Part shown: piece after piece, positions 31,366-44,100 of the stretch | Position numbering within the stretch: the first letter of the stretch is position 1 | Layout of the letters: every line of letters starts with the position of its first letter | From: Mesodorylaimus sp. YZB2_4 | Taxonomy: Eukaryota > Nematoda > Enoplea > Dorylaimida > Dorylaimidae | Assembly: GCA_030248295.1 (NCBI GenBank) | Contig: JASANH010001671.1 | Coordinates: forward strand, 1 to 64,000 | DNA length: 64,000 nucleotides | Direction of reading: 5' to 3' | The notes under the pieces: model-generated | Databases searched by the model: none | Told to the model about the DNA's origin: nothing | The model's input: only the letters and a program-made list of their open reading frames with translations | Translations under genes and position numbers: made by a program

Positions 31366-31875
31366 TGGGATACGGCTGGTCAAGAGGATCACGAATCACG
31401 ATCGATTGAGACCTTTGTCCAACCCCAGGGTAAGCAATAGCGGGATGCTTATGTCTGATTTGGTCACGCACGGAAGTGGGATGGTTTTTTTGGACACTTA
31501 TTTAGACGGACGTATTCCTACTATGCTTTAATGTGATCAGTCCAGTCTCGTTCGAGAATGTCAAGGTCAAATGGGTGCCGGAAGTTCGGCGTCATTGTCC
31601 AGATGCCCCTATCATCCTTGTCGGTAGTGCTTCCTCGTTGGCGCGTGAAAGCTTATTGAATTGAGCATCGTTTCAGGCACTAAGATAGATTTACGTGAGT
31701 CGACGACAGTTTGCGAGGGTCTACCCGACCAACAAGAGCCTCAAGGTCCGTTGAGCGAAGAAAAAGGAATGAGGCTGGCCCGCGATATCGGTGCTGTGTG
31801 CTATGTGGAATGCAGTGCACTCACACAAAATGCAATTTTTTGTCTGTTGGTCAAATGCATTTTTGGTCAATAGGA
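31366..31875 (+). pseudogene. Rac/Cdc42-type Rho GTPase fragment
   Basis: Three exon-like segments retain Rho-family G-domain motifs: W-D-T-A-G-Q-E-D (31366-31389), then after a frame change [26 protein letters not shown] (from 31506); and G-T-K-I-D-L-R-E-S plus Y-V-E-C-S-A-L-T-Q (from 31677). Introns at 31430-31505 and 31624-31676 have GT-AG ends and correct phase, so this derives from a gene, not a retrocopy. The frame breaks at a 7-bp tandem duplication (TCACGAA/TCACGA near 31389-31401), and the exon start also looks shifted. No P-loop exon is found upstream, and after S-A-L-T-Q-N the sequence runs into a hairpin repeat with a stop. Confidence 0.85.
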
Positions 31876-31888
31876 ACCAAAAATGCAT
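31855..31888. repeat. 13-bp perfect hairpin
   Basis: ATGCATTTTTGGT (31855-31867) pairs exactly with 31876-31888 across an 8-nt loop. It sits where the GTPase pseudogene loses similarity and may mark an insertion. The following 31889-32647 shows no gene. Confidence 0.6.
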
Positions 31889-32647
31889 GGTTGTCAGGGT
31901 GCAATAACTAGCCATTGCCATCCACGACCTCGAGTGTGTATGCAGTACATTGTGGGGCAAAAGTTGTGTTACAAACTTTTCGCCGCCATCCACCGCCGAA
32001 TTCGCATTACAACATACCACAGAAAGTATAGTAGGTACCACAGAAAGCGAATAGAAATGCCGTACCCACTTGGGGCTTGTTTTTTCCATGTGATATGCCC
32101 TATCCGCTGTCTACACCTTGATGTACCTTCGCATTTCTGTGATTCGGCGATCTGTTGGCTATTGATTCAGAGATGCAGACAATGTCAGTGCAGAATCGAA
32201 GCACTAATCAGCAGCAGCGGAGAATAGCGGTCAGTTAAAGGGGGGCTGGTATAACTAGGCACGTGTGCAATGGATCATCACATAAAGCTAAAGTCAACCT
32301 AGTAAACTCTTAAAAACGTCAATTTCAAAAACTTTAAAATCAGATGTACCTAGTTCAAGCCATATAGTTACGTATGATAATATTATCAGTGCGAGTAAGC
32401 ATACGATCTATGTAGGATCGAGCTTTGCTTGCGTCAGCCTAAAACTTGCCAATGTACACAAGAATATGGTCGGCGTGCCTGCACTCCATCATGCACTTCT
32501 TCGCTCTTATCCAAAATTAAGCACCGTTTGTTTTCTATATTGGACCAAGCTACTATAAGACTGCCAGTACTATTCGCCTTGTAACGCAGAGCTGGTGCTA
32601 GTGCCGAAGTTGGCGTTCCACTCAGCTTAGACCACTCATTTTTAAAA

Positions 32648-35600
32648 ATGACGCAAGCCCTTTCTGCGAAGAATGAAAAAGCGGATACAGAAAAGGCTGC
32701 GGCAGAACAGCAGATGGATTGGAAATCATTGTGGGTGGCGTCATTCATTCTCTTTTTGGTCTTCGTGCAATTTTCCATCTATTTTGCTTCCTTATGGCCT
32801 TATCTGACTGAGGTACGTTATGTCTCCTGAGTTGGAGCTGCCCGAGATCGTCAGCGGCAAGCACACGGTAGCCGCTGTTAGCCAAGTAGAGTGGCTATTT
32901 TTGAGCCATACACAGTGCTGTGGTGTAATCCCTCAGTTTTCTGGGCACACCTGATAGAGACTACAGTAGGGCCCATTTCTCACGTTAGATCACAAACAAT
33001 GAAGTCAAAGAGAGTTTCTACGGTTGGGTGATCGCTGCGTTCAGTTTTGGTCAAATGGTCTCCTCGCCCATTTATGGTTTTATCAGCAATAAAATCAAAA
33101 AAAGTCGACCACCGATCGCAGTTGGTGTCATATTATCGGTGTCAGCTAATATTATTTACATTTGCGTCGAATCGTTCCCTTATAATTGGCAACAATATAT
33201 GGTCTTGGTGTGTCGACTGATCTGTGGACTTGGAGCTGGTAAGGGTCATAATGCCAGTGTGGTGTAAGTAAAACCTTGCATTTTCAAGAAGCATAAGAAA
33301 AATACTTTCAAAGATGGGCGCCCTGAGAAATTTTGCACCGTGGGGCAGGCGCAGGTACGCCCACACCCTGCGGAGCGAAATCCAACTCATTCTTTCATCG
33401 TAAGCGGGGGCGGGATCTTCAAAACATGAGCTTCGGTTTCGAAATCATTGGTTAGGATAAGGGGAAGATGGGTGGTAATTTATCACAGATGGAAAGCAAG
33501 ATAGGTACAGTATGTGGACAGCTAATCAAGTAAGCCGAATAGGAGGGAGTAATATTCGAGGTAGTGCTCATATCTGTGTTTGATACCGGGCTGAGAAGAT
33601 GGCTGATAAACGATCGCAGAGAGACTAATTGCAAGTTAAGAGCATATCAGATGGTCGGAGACCCAGATTCTGGACTTAATGGATTTTGAGATACTTTACC
33701 ATGTTTAGTCAAAAGTCTACCCCTAAAGTATGTCCTTACGTCGGGGCTATTCCTAATTGTTAGTCCCCTCGGATATGTGCAAGCCGCTGGGGCCTCCAGT
33801 AGCTTGTTAGCTGAGTCTGCAGATCTAAGGAGCCTCTGAACAGCTTTACAGTAAATGGCCTCTATTTAGGATTTCGCTTTGTGGGTTAAAAGTTGCTCAA
33901 AAAGCTAGTCAAAACCGTGCTGACGCACATCTTAAAAATTTAAGTCCCCGTACATTAAGCCATACCCAGTCCACATGGTTGCAGACGCGCCTTGTGGATA
34001 CATGTTCGACAGGGTACGCCGGAAGTGGACACCCACGGGTGCAAACCAGTCCGTGAGAATCCATTCAGGCTCCACTCTTTCCACGTGGATCAGGTTGGAT
34101 ATAATTCGATTCTCAAAAGGCATCTGTTGTGACTATCGTACACCGTGGCATGTAATCTGCACATGTTATATAGAAGTGTGGCTTGAAGATGCGACTCTCT
34201 GATCACTGACCTATTGATGGGTGACTCGAATGCTGCTCTGACTGATCCAGTGACTGCCTGAATTCAAGCGGTATCTTGGATGAAGTTGTATTCAGACGTG
34301 CTCGTTGCAAAAAAGTTCATTACACCTTGTAGGATTTACAAAGGAGTCTCCGTTCATCTTCCAGCCTCCTCTAGAACTTGCAGATTTTTATGCGAGCGTC
34401 TAAATACAAATTTCAACAACTAGATACAAGTCGTAGCACTGAGCACTAGCATTCAAACCCAGCCTGTGATCAGGGATCAATGAATTGCGGTCTTCAAGCA
34501 GCTGTATAACCTTTACAGATCATATGCTACAATGTGTGATAAACACTGGTACGAAAAGCCATAAAATATGGTTGTTGTCCCTAACTCTAGCGGATATACT
34601 CACTTTTTCAGTTGTTTGCGTTTTTTATACCTGGATTAGCCTGTTGATCTAAACATGCCGGTAATGCGCCTTACGAGTTAAAGACAAGGGTCGACTTATC
34701 AGTCTGACGTCAGTAAAAAAGTTCTTAGGTTCGCCTCGTGCGCTTTGAACAATGCGACCCGCATAAACAGTCCATTTTGGTACCTGATAAGCTGCTATAA
34801 CCCGGGTGGGGCTTGGGTAGGACTTCATTAGTGCTAACGTCAATCACATATCTTCCTCGGCGGAATGTCGAAGTAGTGCATTTTTGATGATTGAGGTGTG
34901 CAGACACACTCACAGTACGCAGATGTAACCACAGCGCCTGGTGCCCATGGCGAGTGGGGGAGAGTAATAGATCTCCCCTGGTTGGGGGGAGACCCCGACC
35001 TCTCGAGTTGATGTTCCAGCCGGGGGTATGGTCGCCAGACATGCTTGCTCCAGTCGGAGGTTTCTTCCACCGACTTCAGTCATACAGACAGACAGACACA
35101 CAATCTGTAATCTGTACTAGCCTCTTCATTAGCCAAAGCACCGACTGATCATCCTCTCATCACAGGTATTGCTGGCGTCATCCGAGCATATGTGGCCACA
35201 ACGAGCACGGTGGAACATCGCACACGCGCCATTGGCATTGCCACCGCCTCCATGGCTCTGGGTGTTACTGCCGGGCCAGGTAAGAGTCCACCCGTTATCC
35301 CTTGGTCGTGCTCTCTTATCACTGATCACTCAAAGACGTTTAAATCTTCATTCAGCGATTCAAGTTGCCTTCACCCCCATTGGTCGACACGCTTTTACCG
35401 TGGGACCATTCCATGTCAACGAGTACACAGCACCAGCTTGCGTTTCGGTCGTGTCGTGCGCAATTCTGCTCATTCTCCTTTTTACCATTTTTCGAGACTC
35501 GAGGCAAACATATAGAGGCCTCGCGGCAAGGCGAGATGAAGGTAGGAGACGCCTCGCTCAGACATCTTCCTTACCTTGACCGTCCTGCTATATTTCAGAT

Positions 35601-36934
35601 CCATACAAGGTCTTACCTAGGTTCGACAAAGTTGCCGCTTGGGTTTGTGTCTGGTGCTACTTCACAATGTATTTCTGTATCACTAATCAAGAGACGTGAG
35701 TACTTGGAGACCAGCTAAGAATCCAACTGATCCTTGCTCGTCCTTGCTTGCAGGGTCGAATCCCCTTACACCATGGCCGTGTTTAATTGGAACAGCTCGC
35801 AGGCAGTTCGTTACAACAGCATTATATTCAGCGTGTCTGCTTTTCTCCAAGCTTTGTGCTACGTCGGGTATGCTATATTGGGGAAACGGTAAGATAGTAT
35901 CGGCAAGAGACAAAGTCGGCCTAAAATGGACACCCTGTATGCTGTAGAATCAACGAACGGGTATCGATCGTGACTGGTCTAAGTCTACTTGGAGCCTTCT
36001 ATGTAGTTACCTATTCATGGCCATTCTATGGTGGGAAACTTAATTTTGTGAAGGGTAAGTGAACAGGGGGTGCTATGGACAGAGCAGAGTTCTCGACTTG
36101 AGAGTCAGCAAAGTCTTTACTCGAGCTGGGACTGCTTTCGAACCTTTGAGCGGGCAGACAGCAGTCACAGTGTCCGAGCGCATCCAGGCGATGGGAGATA
36201 TGAGAGACAACAGTCGAATATTTTCCAGACGAACTAGAAAAACGGCTGAAACATCAAATCGATTGGTCTGATGCCTCCTAATTATCGATCTCCCAGCCGC
36301 CAGGGATGCTGGTGACACAATCCAGTACCCACTTCATCTCAATCCCGTTTCAGTGCTGAACACGACCGAGCACACCAACACCAGCATCTTCCCGACCACA
36401 ACTGCATCGTCAGATCAGGATGCAGGTTGCAAACCCGAATTCACATGGTGCAACTACACACCCCCTCTGCCCTTGGTGGTCTACTTGTGCGCCTATCCCA
36501 TGATGTCGATCGGAATGCCATCAGCGAACGTTGCCTTGTCAACAATATACTCGAAGATTCTCGGGCCCAGGAGACAGGTAGGCATGCCCTGTGCCATCAT
36601 AGTCCAGCTGACAGCTCAGCATGACTTACATTTAGGGCCTCATGCAAAGCCTTATGATCATGTCGGGCAGTTGCGCAAGATTGCTTGGCCCGATCCTAAT
36701 CAGGTAAGAGAGGGCGAGGGGAGCCAAGGCCACTTAGCCAACTTCCCTTGTTCTAGTTTCCTCTTCGCCAATTACGGACCCCGCGTAGCCTGGCTTATGA
36801 CCACTACTGCTGTGGCCAGTGGAGTCATGCTAGCCTTCATTTGTTGGAATCGACTGGTCCCCCTCAACCCGAGTCCAACACTGAAACCGGGTGACGAATT
36901 GAAGTACACGGGAGGCACGCTATATCGTTTCTAG
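32648..36934 (+). CDS. MFSD8: MFSD8/CLN7-like major facilitator transporter, paralogue 2
   Basis: Ten exons: 32648-32812, 32989-33238, 35166-35279, 35356-35541, 35599-35695, 35754-35888, 35948-36054, 36354-36577, 36636-36703, 36757-36934; 507 aa, close to the ~518 aa of mammalian MFSD8. TM1 (F-V-Q-F-S-I-Y-F-A-S-L-W-P-Y) starts ~35 residues in. The loop 2-3 motif is S-P-I-Y-G-F-I-S-N-K-I-K. The signature G-I-A-G-V-I-R-A-Y-V-A-T-T-S-T-V-E-H-R-T is complete. Lumenal N-glycosylation sites (N-T-T, N-T-S) sit before exon 8's C-x-x-x-F-T-W-C segment. Intron 2 (1.9 kb) holds repeats. Both paralogues end in K-Y-x-G-G-x-L-Y-R-F. Likely a lysosomal membrane protein; substrate unassigned here. Confidence 0.9.
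33239..35165. other. repeat-bearing intron 2 of MFSD8 paralogue 2
   Basis: This intron is 1.93 kb while the others in the gene are 53-299 bp. It contains low-similarity repeat fragments, including a GTCGCCAGACATGCTTGCTCC-type block near 35030, and no conserved coding segment. The size suggests one or more old insertions. Confidence 0.5.
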
Positions 36935-38114
36935 TGCCCTGTTATGACGTGTAAATAATTCAAGTATTTTACAAGAAATTTCTGCCCTGGCCGAGTCTTC
37001 AAATTGAGTCCTTGAAGAAGGCCACTTGAATTTCAACTATCTGGCTGCCTTGCGCACGATACAGTATGTGGTTGTATTGACTTGACTGGTTGGGTTACAA
37101 CAGGCACCAACTTGTGACAAGCATATCGATGAGATAGCGACCGATCGTCAGAGAAGCAGGGTGGCCAATGATGACTTTGGCACTTTCTCACTTTAGATGT
37201 TAGGGATGTTAGATCCTCAACACCCAACTACAGTTGAAGCAGCAGCTCCACTCCATGCACTATCAATTTACTTATTTCGACTCGTCAATTTTACAAGCCA
37301 GTTTTCTAGAAATACTGTAGGTAAACACAAAAAACACAAACCCCGAGCGGGGATCGAACCCACATTACTTAGATTACCAGGCCATGGTGCTCGTACTCGT
37401 GCCGTGCAGTCGCTGCAGCGGCTGCGCACTGGGCGGGGCGACAGTGTGCGTGTACACCGTCATCGCGCTGGGGCTAACGAGTTTTATTGTATCTGCAATA
37501 TTTCTTGATTCAATCTGAACCATTGCTTCTTTCTAAAAACCAATTTATTTCCCCAGTGACAGCTTAAATTGTCAGTCCCAATTTACTCTCAGATACAGCA
37601 CTTCTCACTGTCAGCCCGATGGCCATGTAGAAGCTCGTCTAGCACCCGATCCTTGCACGGAGCCAGCAAGCAGCTGCTCGCATCACCCGTCAGGATGCTG
37701 CGTTTCAGCCATGGACCAGGTCCAAATATTTGGTTAGGCCTGGTGCAAAAGCTCAACTCCTATCACTCCCTCCTATAATAAGGCTCCCATCACTCCTACA
37801 TTGCGGGGGTTCTTTCACAAAAAAGCAAGCCGTATACTCAACTCATCCCCACCAAACAAAATTCAACGTGTTTCCAAATTCACGACAAAGCCCAACGAGA
37901 ATAATCATAAACCAACGTCAACGAGAACAGACGGTAAGCAGCCAATAAATGTAAGGTGATGTTAGGACATGACATTGAAATGCGACAGAGAACCCGCACA
38001 ATGCAGAATAAAGCCGGCCAGTGGAGACAAAATAACACTAACCCCAAGTTGAGTAAAGCACGATATTACCGAGTAAATTGACCAAATATCTTTTTATCTT
38101 GTCCCTATTCCTTG
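36935..38114. other. gene-free region with repeat fragments
   Basis: A reverse-strand B box (GGTTCGATCCC) lies at 37344-37372 next to CGCTCGGGGTTTGTG, related to the units at 29040-29300. A diverged family D copy lies at 37645-37730. No gene is evident. Confidence 0.5.
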
Positions 38115-41100
38115 CTAATACACGTCAGAGTGGCGTGGAAACATATGACAGCCGATGGCGCTAAATCCGCCCCGTTCCAATGGACCCTTTCCAGTGACTT
38201 GATCAGCTCGTGTGTTGGTCACCGGCTCGAATGGCACATCACGTCTTTCGCTCATGGCTCGCTCAATCAGATTCGGACTGTATCCATTCCTGCAACAGAT
38301 AAAGGAAAATGACATTTATGGGCATAGAGGGTAAGGACACCCCTAAAAAAACAAAGCTTTAAGGTGATAAGAGGCCTTATCAGGCCTGATTCAGAAAACT
38401 CAATAAAATGGCGCCAAAGTGCTATATTGCGGGGCTCTTTCACAAAAAAGCAAGTCTTCTTGCCAACAAATCAAAATGAATAAAATTAGCGTTGTATCTA
38501 TCTATACCCATACAATAAATGCGAAATACAAGCTCAGCATTCAGTCAGGTCTTTTAAAAATTTCTCTTGGTTGGGTCCTGTGCCACCCAGTTTCCCCACA
38601 GTACTTTCAACCTGTTTTGCCTGTAACAGGCCAGCAATCATGACAAGCGAGGCGACTAACTCTCACGGCAGGTTTCATCTGAACTCTTTATTAGGAGCAC
38701 CTCTGCTAAGCATGTATGGGCAAAGGGGGGGGGTAGGAAGTACACCCCACCCCTGTTGGGCCGGCCAGGACACTGAACCCTCCCTCTCAAACCCCCTACC
38801 TCAAGTCCAGCAGGAAGAAAGAAAAGAAAAGAAAAGGAAGCAAGCAAAAGCGATCAAATTGCATCTGGGCTGATCAAGCCCTAGCCTCCAAGCACAAGCC
38901 GATTTTCCAGCCAGCCTACAGTACTGTATGTAAACAGTCATACAACTCACTCACTCGACTCGACCCAAACCTGACCTGTCTAATACGCCATTAGATCAGG
39001 CTTGCCTTTGACGTAGCACAGGAAAGCCAGCCTAACCTGGCCTGGGCTAGTCCCGCTTTTTTCTTCTCAGTACTATACTCACAAGCTTAAATCACAAAGT
39101 TCCTAGCCTGAGCTTCTAAGAAGAAAATTCAAGTCAAGGAAATACTGAAGGATATACAATTTTGAAGCATAGCTACCATAACAGGAAAATGCGAAAAAGG
39201 CGCATTAGAAAGCAGTAATTTCTAAAAGTTTCCCCCCGCCGCTCCGCCCGCACCCCCTGCTTCGCGCTGGCGCCCCTGGCCGCGCTTCTCCTAATCCCCT
39301 ATAACCCATCCGACCTTGCCCATACTAGCCGCCGAGGTCATCCTATGCCAGCCAGAACCAGCGTCCTAGGATGATACGGGGCGAGAAGGGAGGGACCTTC
39401 CTGACTAATTACAAGGGGTTCGTCTTGAAGAGAAATAAATTCCATCTCGATGCGCACATCGCAAGCATGCACACCCAGTGTCATTACAGTTTGGCGATCA
39501 ATAATACAAGAAGGAGGCCCAGCGCGCACAGCTGTTAACTTAATTTTGGAATGTAATGTATAGTGTTTGAAGACCAGTATCCTCCCGATCCTCCACTCGT
39601 TTACTTGAAAGGGCCAAGTGAGTCGCGCTAGGTGTGCAAGGCCAGCGATGGACATGCTAAAGCGTCATTCCCAGCCGGAGGCCCAAGTCAGGGTTGCTGA
39701 ACCAAGCAATGAGGGACCAACGCCTAAACCAACTCAGCCACGGCGGCTCCAGCATTTAGACCTTGCCCAAAGTTGGATAATAATCACCACAGCAGCAATA
39801 AGACACTTACACATAGTACTGGTAGCACAGCTCGGCATTGTCCCTTATCGAGGCCTTTGGGATCAGCACGCCTAAAATTTCATCAATTAATTGTGGGGCA
39901 GAATAGCACGCCCACACACATACCTTGCTCACGACCAGACACATAGCCTTCATCCAATTCCATCGCCACCGTCGCATCGGGAGCTGGCTGTTTTTGATAG
40001 CTACCAAAAAAAGTGATTGCGGACTCGATGGGCGGACCACTAGCGCCAGGTCGATCAGATTGCATTGTAAATGGCAAATGGGAAAAGCCAAAAGCCACCA
40101 ACGATTCTTGCGAGCTATTATTGCCTAACCCATATTTCTTGGCTGGCGAGATCGTATTACGGATTGAACGAAGCCGTTTCGGGGACACCTGGAACGAACG
40201 GCAAATATAGCATAGAGGACCAAAGGGTGCAGACACTGTCGAGTCGAGTGAAGGGGACTTCTTCCCTACAACTGATATCCAGTCCGCCACCCAGTCATCG
40301 ATTGCCGACATGCACTGTCAGATAACGGATCAGATCAATCAATCGATTGATAAGTTACTCACGGCCTACGACATTCTACGCTCACGTCACGGCAGGTTCA
40401 AGCTGATCTTACAAGCGAGCAGTCTAAGGTCTTTTCTAGCCTAGCGTGATAGAAAGGCGAGTATGTATGTGTTCTTTAACCCTCGAGTGCGCTGTACGGC
40501 GCTTGGCTATGGGTAAAGTACGGGTATGACATGACATGAGATTTATCCTGCAGAGTATCGATCACTGAGACCCCGATCCCTAAACAAACCCATCATGCAT
40601 GTATGCCTGCCTCCCTGGGGTGCCTGCAACTGCTCTGTGTAATGATGCACTAGCCTGGCTGCACTGGTCCTAAGATGCCCGCGCTGTCGACAAGTTCCAC
40701 TGTTGATGGGGCTGACCAAAGTCAACCGCAGAAAATCCTTAACGAGCGCAGCGATGTCTCTACAGTCTTGCCCGCAGACAAAGTAAGTACTTGCCCTAGA
40801 GACCACTCCTGGCCGCTTCCAGTAAGAACCAAAAGGAACGACCCCTCGACGGAGTATTAATACACTCTCCGGTTAACTGGCGCTTGGCTCACACCTGTTC
40901 TGCAAAATACGAAGGGCGGCTCGCCAAGAGTTTAGAGCGATTAGCTGGAGATGAATCGAACGATCGAGAGTAAGGGAGAGCGCCAATCTCACTGAGCAGC
41001 TTGTTCTTATAATACTACTGCCTCAACTCCTCACCGAGTCAGAGTGTAAGCTCTTATCTTGCACCCCTTCTGTTCCATCACGCCATACTTTATCCTGAGT

Positions 41101-44100
41101 CCGAAACAGGGGGGGATAGACCCCGTGACTCCCCTCTATGCTTGAAAACTTGTCAGTTTTGTAATGTTAATATTTTAAAAAATGGTCTGACCCCCCCCCC
41201 CCCCCTACGAGAAAGCCAAGGAAATCCTGACCCCACCCTAGATAAGCCAAAAGTTGGTGGGGCACACCGCAATCCTGACCCTGCCGCGCCAAAAGTCGTG
41301 GCAGGGTCAGGATCAAGTGTACAAGTATACAGGGTCAAGCTATCAGGTACAACTCACATTCTCGAAGCAAAGAAAAATCAGCGAACAGAGAATGCTCTGT
41401 AACTTTAGAAGAGTCGGGGGCTGATAGTCAAATATTTGAATCTGCAGCGCGCATTGATGCTCAGGTGCAAAAATTTTATGACAGTCGGGAGGGAAGCTCG
41501 GCTGAGCGCAGTTAGAAGCTGGCGCGAATATGATGGCTCTCATTCCGCTTCGCAGTTCGCAGTGCCGATATGCACTATTCGAGGAGCTATAGCGACAAAG
41601 ATCATACAAATTATAACATGGGACCAAACTTCAGTGCCAGCCATACTGCCAGTCTTAACTTGTGCCTCTGCAGGAAGAAGGGGACGCCCAGACCTACGTG
41701 AGGCCCGCTATGTCTAATGAATATTGCTGCCCCCAAACCGTGTGCACACGCACTTGCATGCAGCACGCCCGCAAGGCTCACGCTGAGCAGAGTTCACGCA
41801 CGACATAAGAGCGTTTCCGGCTTCTTACTCTGGAAATCGCGAGAAAATACATAATTTTTCACTTACCAATACACAATTTACCTGTGATTTCCAGAGTGAG
41901 CAGCCGAGACCGCTCTTATGTCATAAGCGGCACGCGGGCGGGAAATTCAAAAGGTTCGTACTTCTGATCGCTACTTTCTTCCACTGTATTTCCACGATTA
42001 GGAGTCGAATTTCAACCGGGAAAAACCAGTCGATGCAATTTCAAGCTTTATCCGAAAAAATATGTCTGATTTTATGATTTGCTTTGCAAGAGTTTCAAAA
42101 ATGGATTTTTCTGAAAATTCCTTGTAGCTGGCTGCAGTTTTTTGCATATTTGGATATCAAATGTAAAGCTCAAGTATAGACGATTGGGGGGGGGGGGGGT
42201 CATGCTGAAAGCCAGATGGATTGGGCATATTTCAGGCTGGTCAAACCCCGTCTTCCAGTTCGCATAAAACGAACAGGAGGTCCAAAAGTCGTCAACCAGG
42301 AGGGTAACTTCAACTTGGGCTCCTATCATCTCGAGATAGGTGAAAGATAAAAACTTTTCGCGACAGGCATTCGATTCCTCATTAATTAGCGAACACGCTG
42401 ATGTGTCGTTGATCGAGAAAGACCGAAAGATCAGTGAATTATGGCCAATATCGCTTAAGCACTTTAAAAAAAACGTTTTTTGGGGGATAATCCCATGAAA
42501 ATCAAGTCTGCACAAAAAAGCACTGTTGCGTCACTATCACCACTCATGGGTGCATCGAATTCACACATGAAAAAGGGGCACAAAAATGGAATGTTGGCAA
42601 CCTGTTTCCCATGGGTCGAACCTTACAGAAAGTCTGTCTTTTAAATTGCGAAGATTCAGGGGATAATTTTGATCTTTATCTGGAAAACACGGAAAAATCA
42701 GTGGGAATGGGAATCATCTAGCCAAAATCAGGAGAAACTGAAAAATTGCATTTTGAGGTTTCAAACTGGAAATTGAGAAAATTTATTTTTACCCGCGGTA
42801 AAAAGATTTTTCGAGCCATGTGTGAGCCTTATTAATGTGAAAAGTTTAAGCCGCAGTAGATGCAAAAAACTTGTTTTTTTGCTCTCTGCCCAGCATCGAC
42901 CCACCCGCCGATCCGGGCCGGATCGGTTTGGGGGAACCGACCCAAGCCGTGGGTCGGCCGGATCGGGATCTTGAATTCCCGCCAAAATTTTTTCTCTGGC
43001 GTCCAGTCATGTCTTCATTGCAGGCAGCTAGGATCGACACTTCAACCCACTGGACTGGCCGCCCATGCATGACATCGACGTTTTTTGGCAAGTTTCAACC
43101 CCACCCACTTTCTGTCCACATAGGAGCGCGGCTCATTTGGATTGTGAGAGGTTGATTGATTGGGGGCAATCCTGAGTGAAACGCCTCGGCTCTATTCTGG
43201 CTGAAGACGTCAGTTTGGGAAACCCGTTCTCAGAGAAATGGCTGCGGGCGATTCACCAGGAATTCAATTGGAGGTGGAAGTGGTGACCTCGATTGAGAAA
43301 TCTGGTCCAAATTGCCAGTTGGGGCCCTCCGTTCTTGGCGGTGATGCTCCAGCGGAGCAGCTACAAGTGAGGCCGTCAGAGGGAGCCTGCCATGAGAGTT
43401 GATCGCCTCACGCACTGCCGCACCCGTCATTATGACTGCTGGCTGGCAGCTGGCAAAACCCATACGAAATTGGGGTAGGTGGGGGGGAGAAGCCTAAAAA
43501 CATTTAAAAGCTGTCCTCATACCGGCCACCTCTCACTCTAAGAAGTCAAGTCTAGAAGAGAAATGTGCTGTTGGACAGTGAAAATTTGCGAAATTCTACG
43601 CTGTCGCCTCAGACAGCATGGGGCAAGGGACGAGCACGTTAACTTGGTCCTAAATTTCTCCTCTCCTGTCCGTTTTTGTCCGAAATCCGTCAAGCCCCTT
43701 CTTTCTGACTGCGGGTGTCTGTTTTCGATGGTTATCGATCGAAGAAAGAATGCATCATGCCAGAAAACAAATGAGTGGGCGCAATACAACGTTGGGTCGG
43801 GTCGGGTCGGTTTTGTGACCTCACACCCGGGTCGGTCGATGCTGGTCTGGACCTCTTTTTTCCAACGCCCAAAAAATTTCAGACCCCCTGGCCGGGGCCA
43901 GGTTTCGGATGCTGACTTTATCCATAGACAACCACTACACGGCGCACTCGAGGGCTAGGGATCACAAAGTGACGATCATATTTTAGCCAGGCGGTAGTCG
44001 AACCCTCCCCTGCAAATGCGCACTCGCGATCAGCGTGAGACCCGCTGGGCCACGACCCGGGCCTCAGGGGTTAAGGCGTCTATCCTCTAGTGTCTGATGC

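Noticed and set aside
42072..42515. 147-codon reverse frame
   Set aside because: Lies in the first intron of the 231-aa gene, contains a homopolymer-encoded Pro run and shows no family feature.
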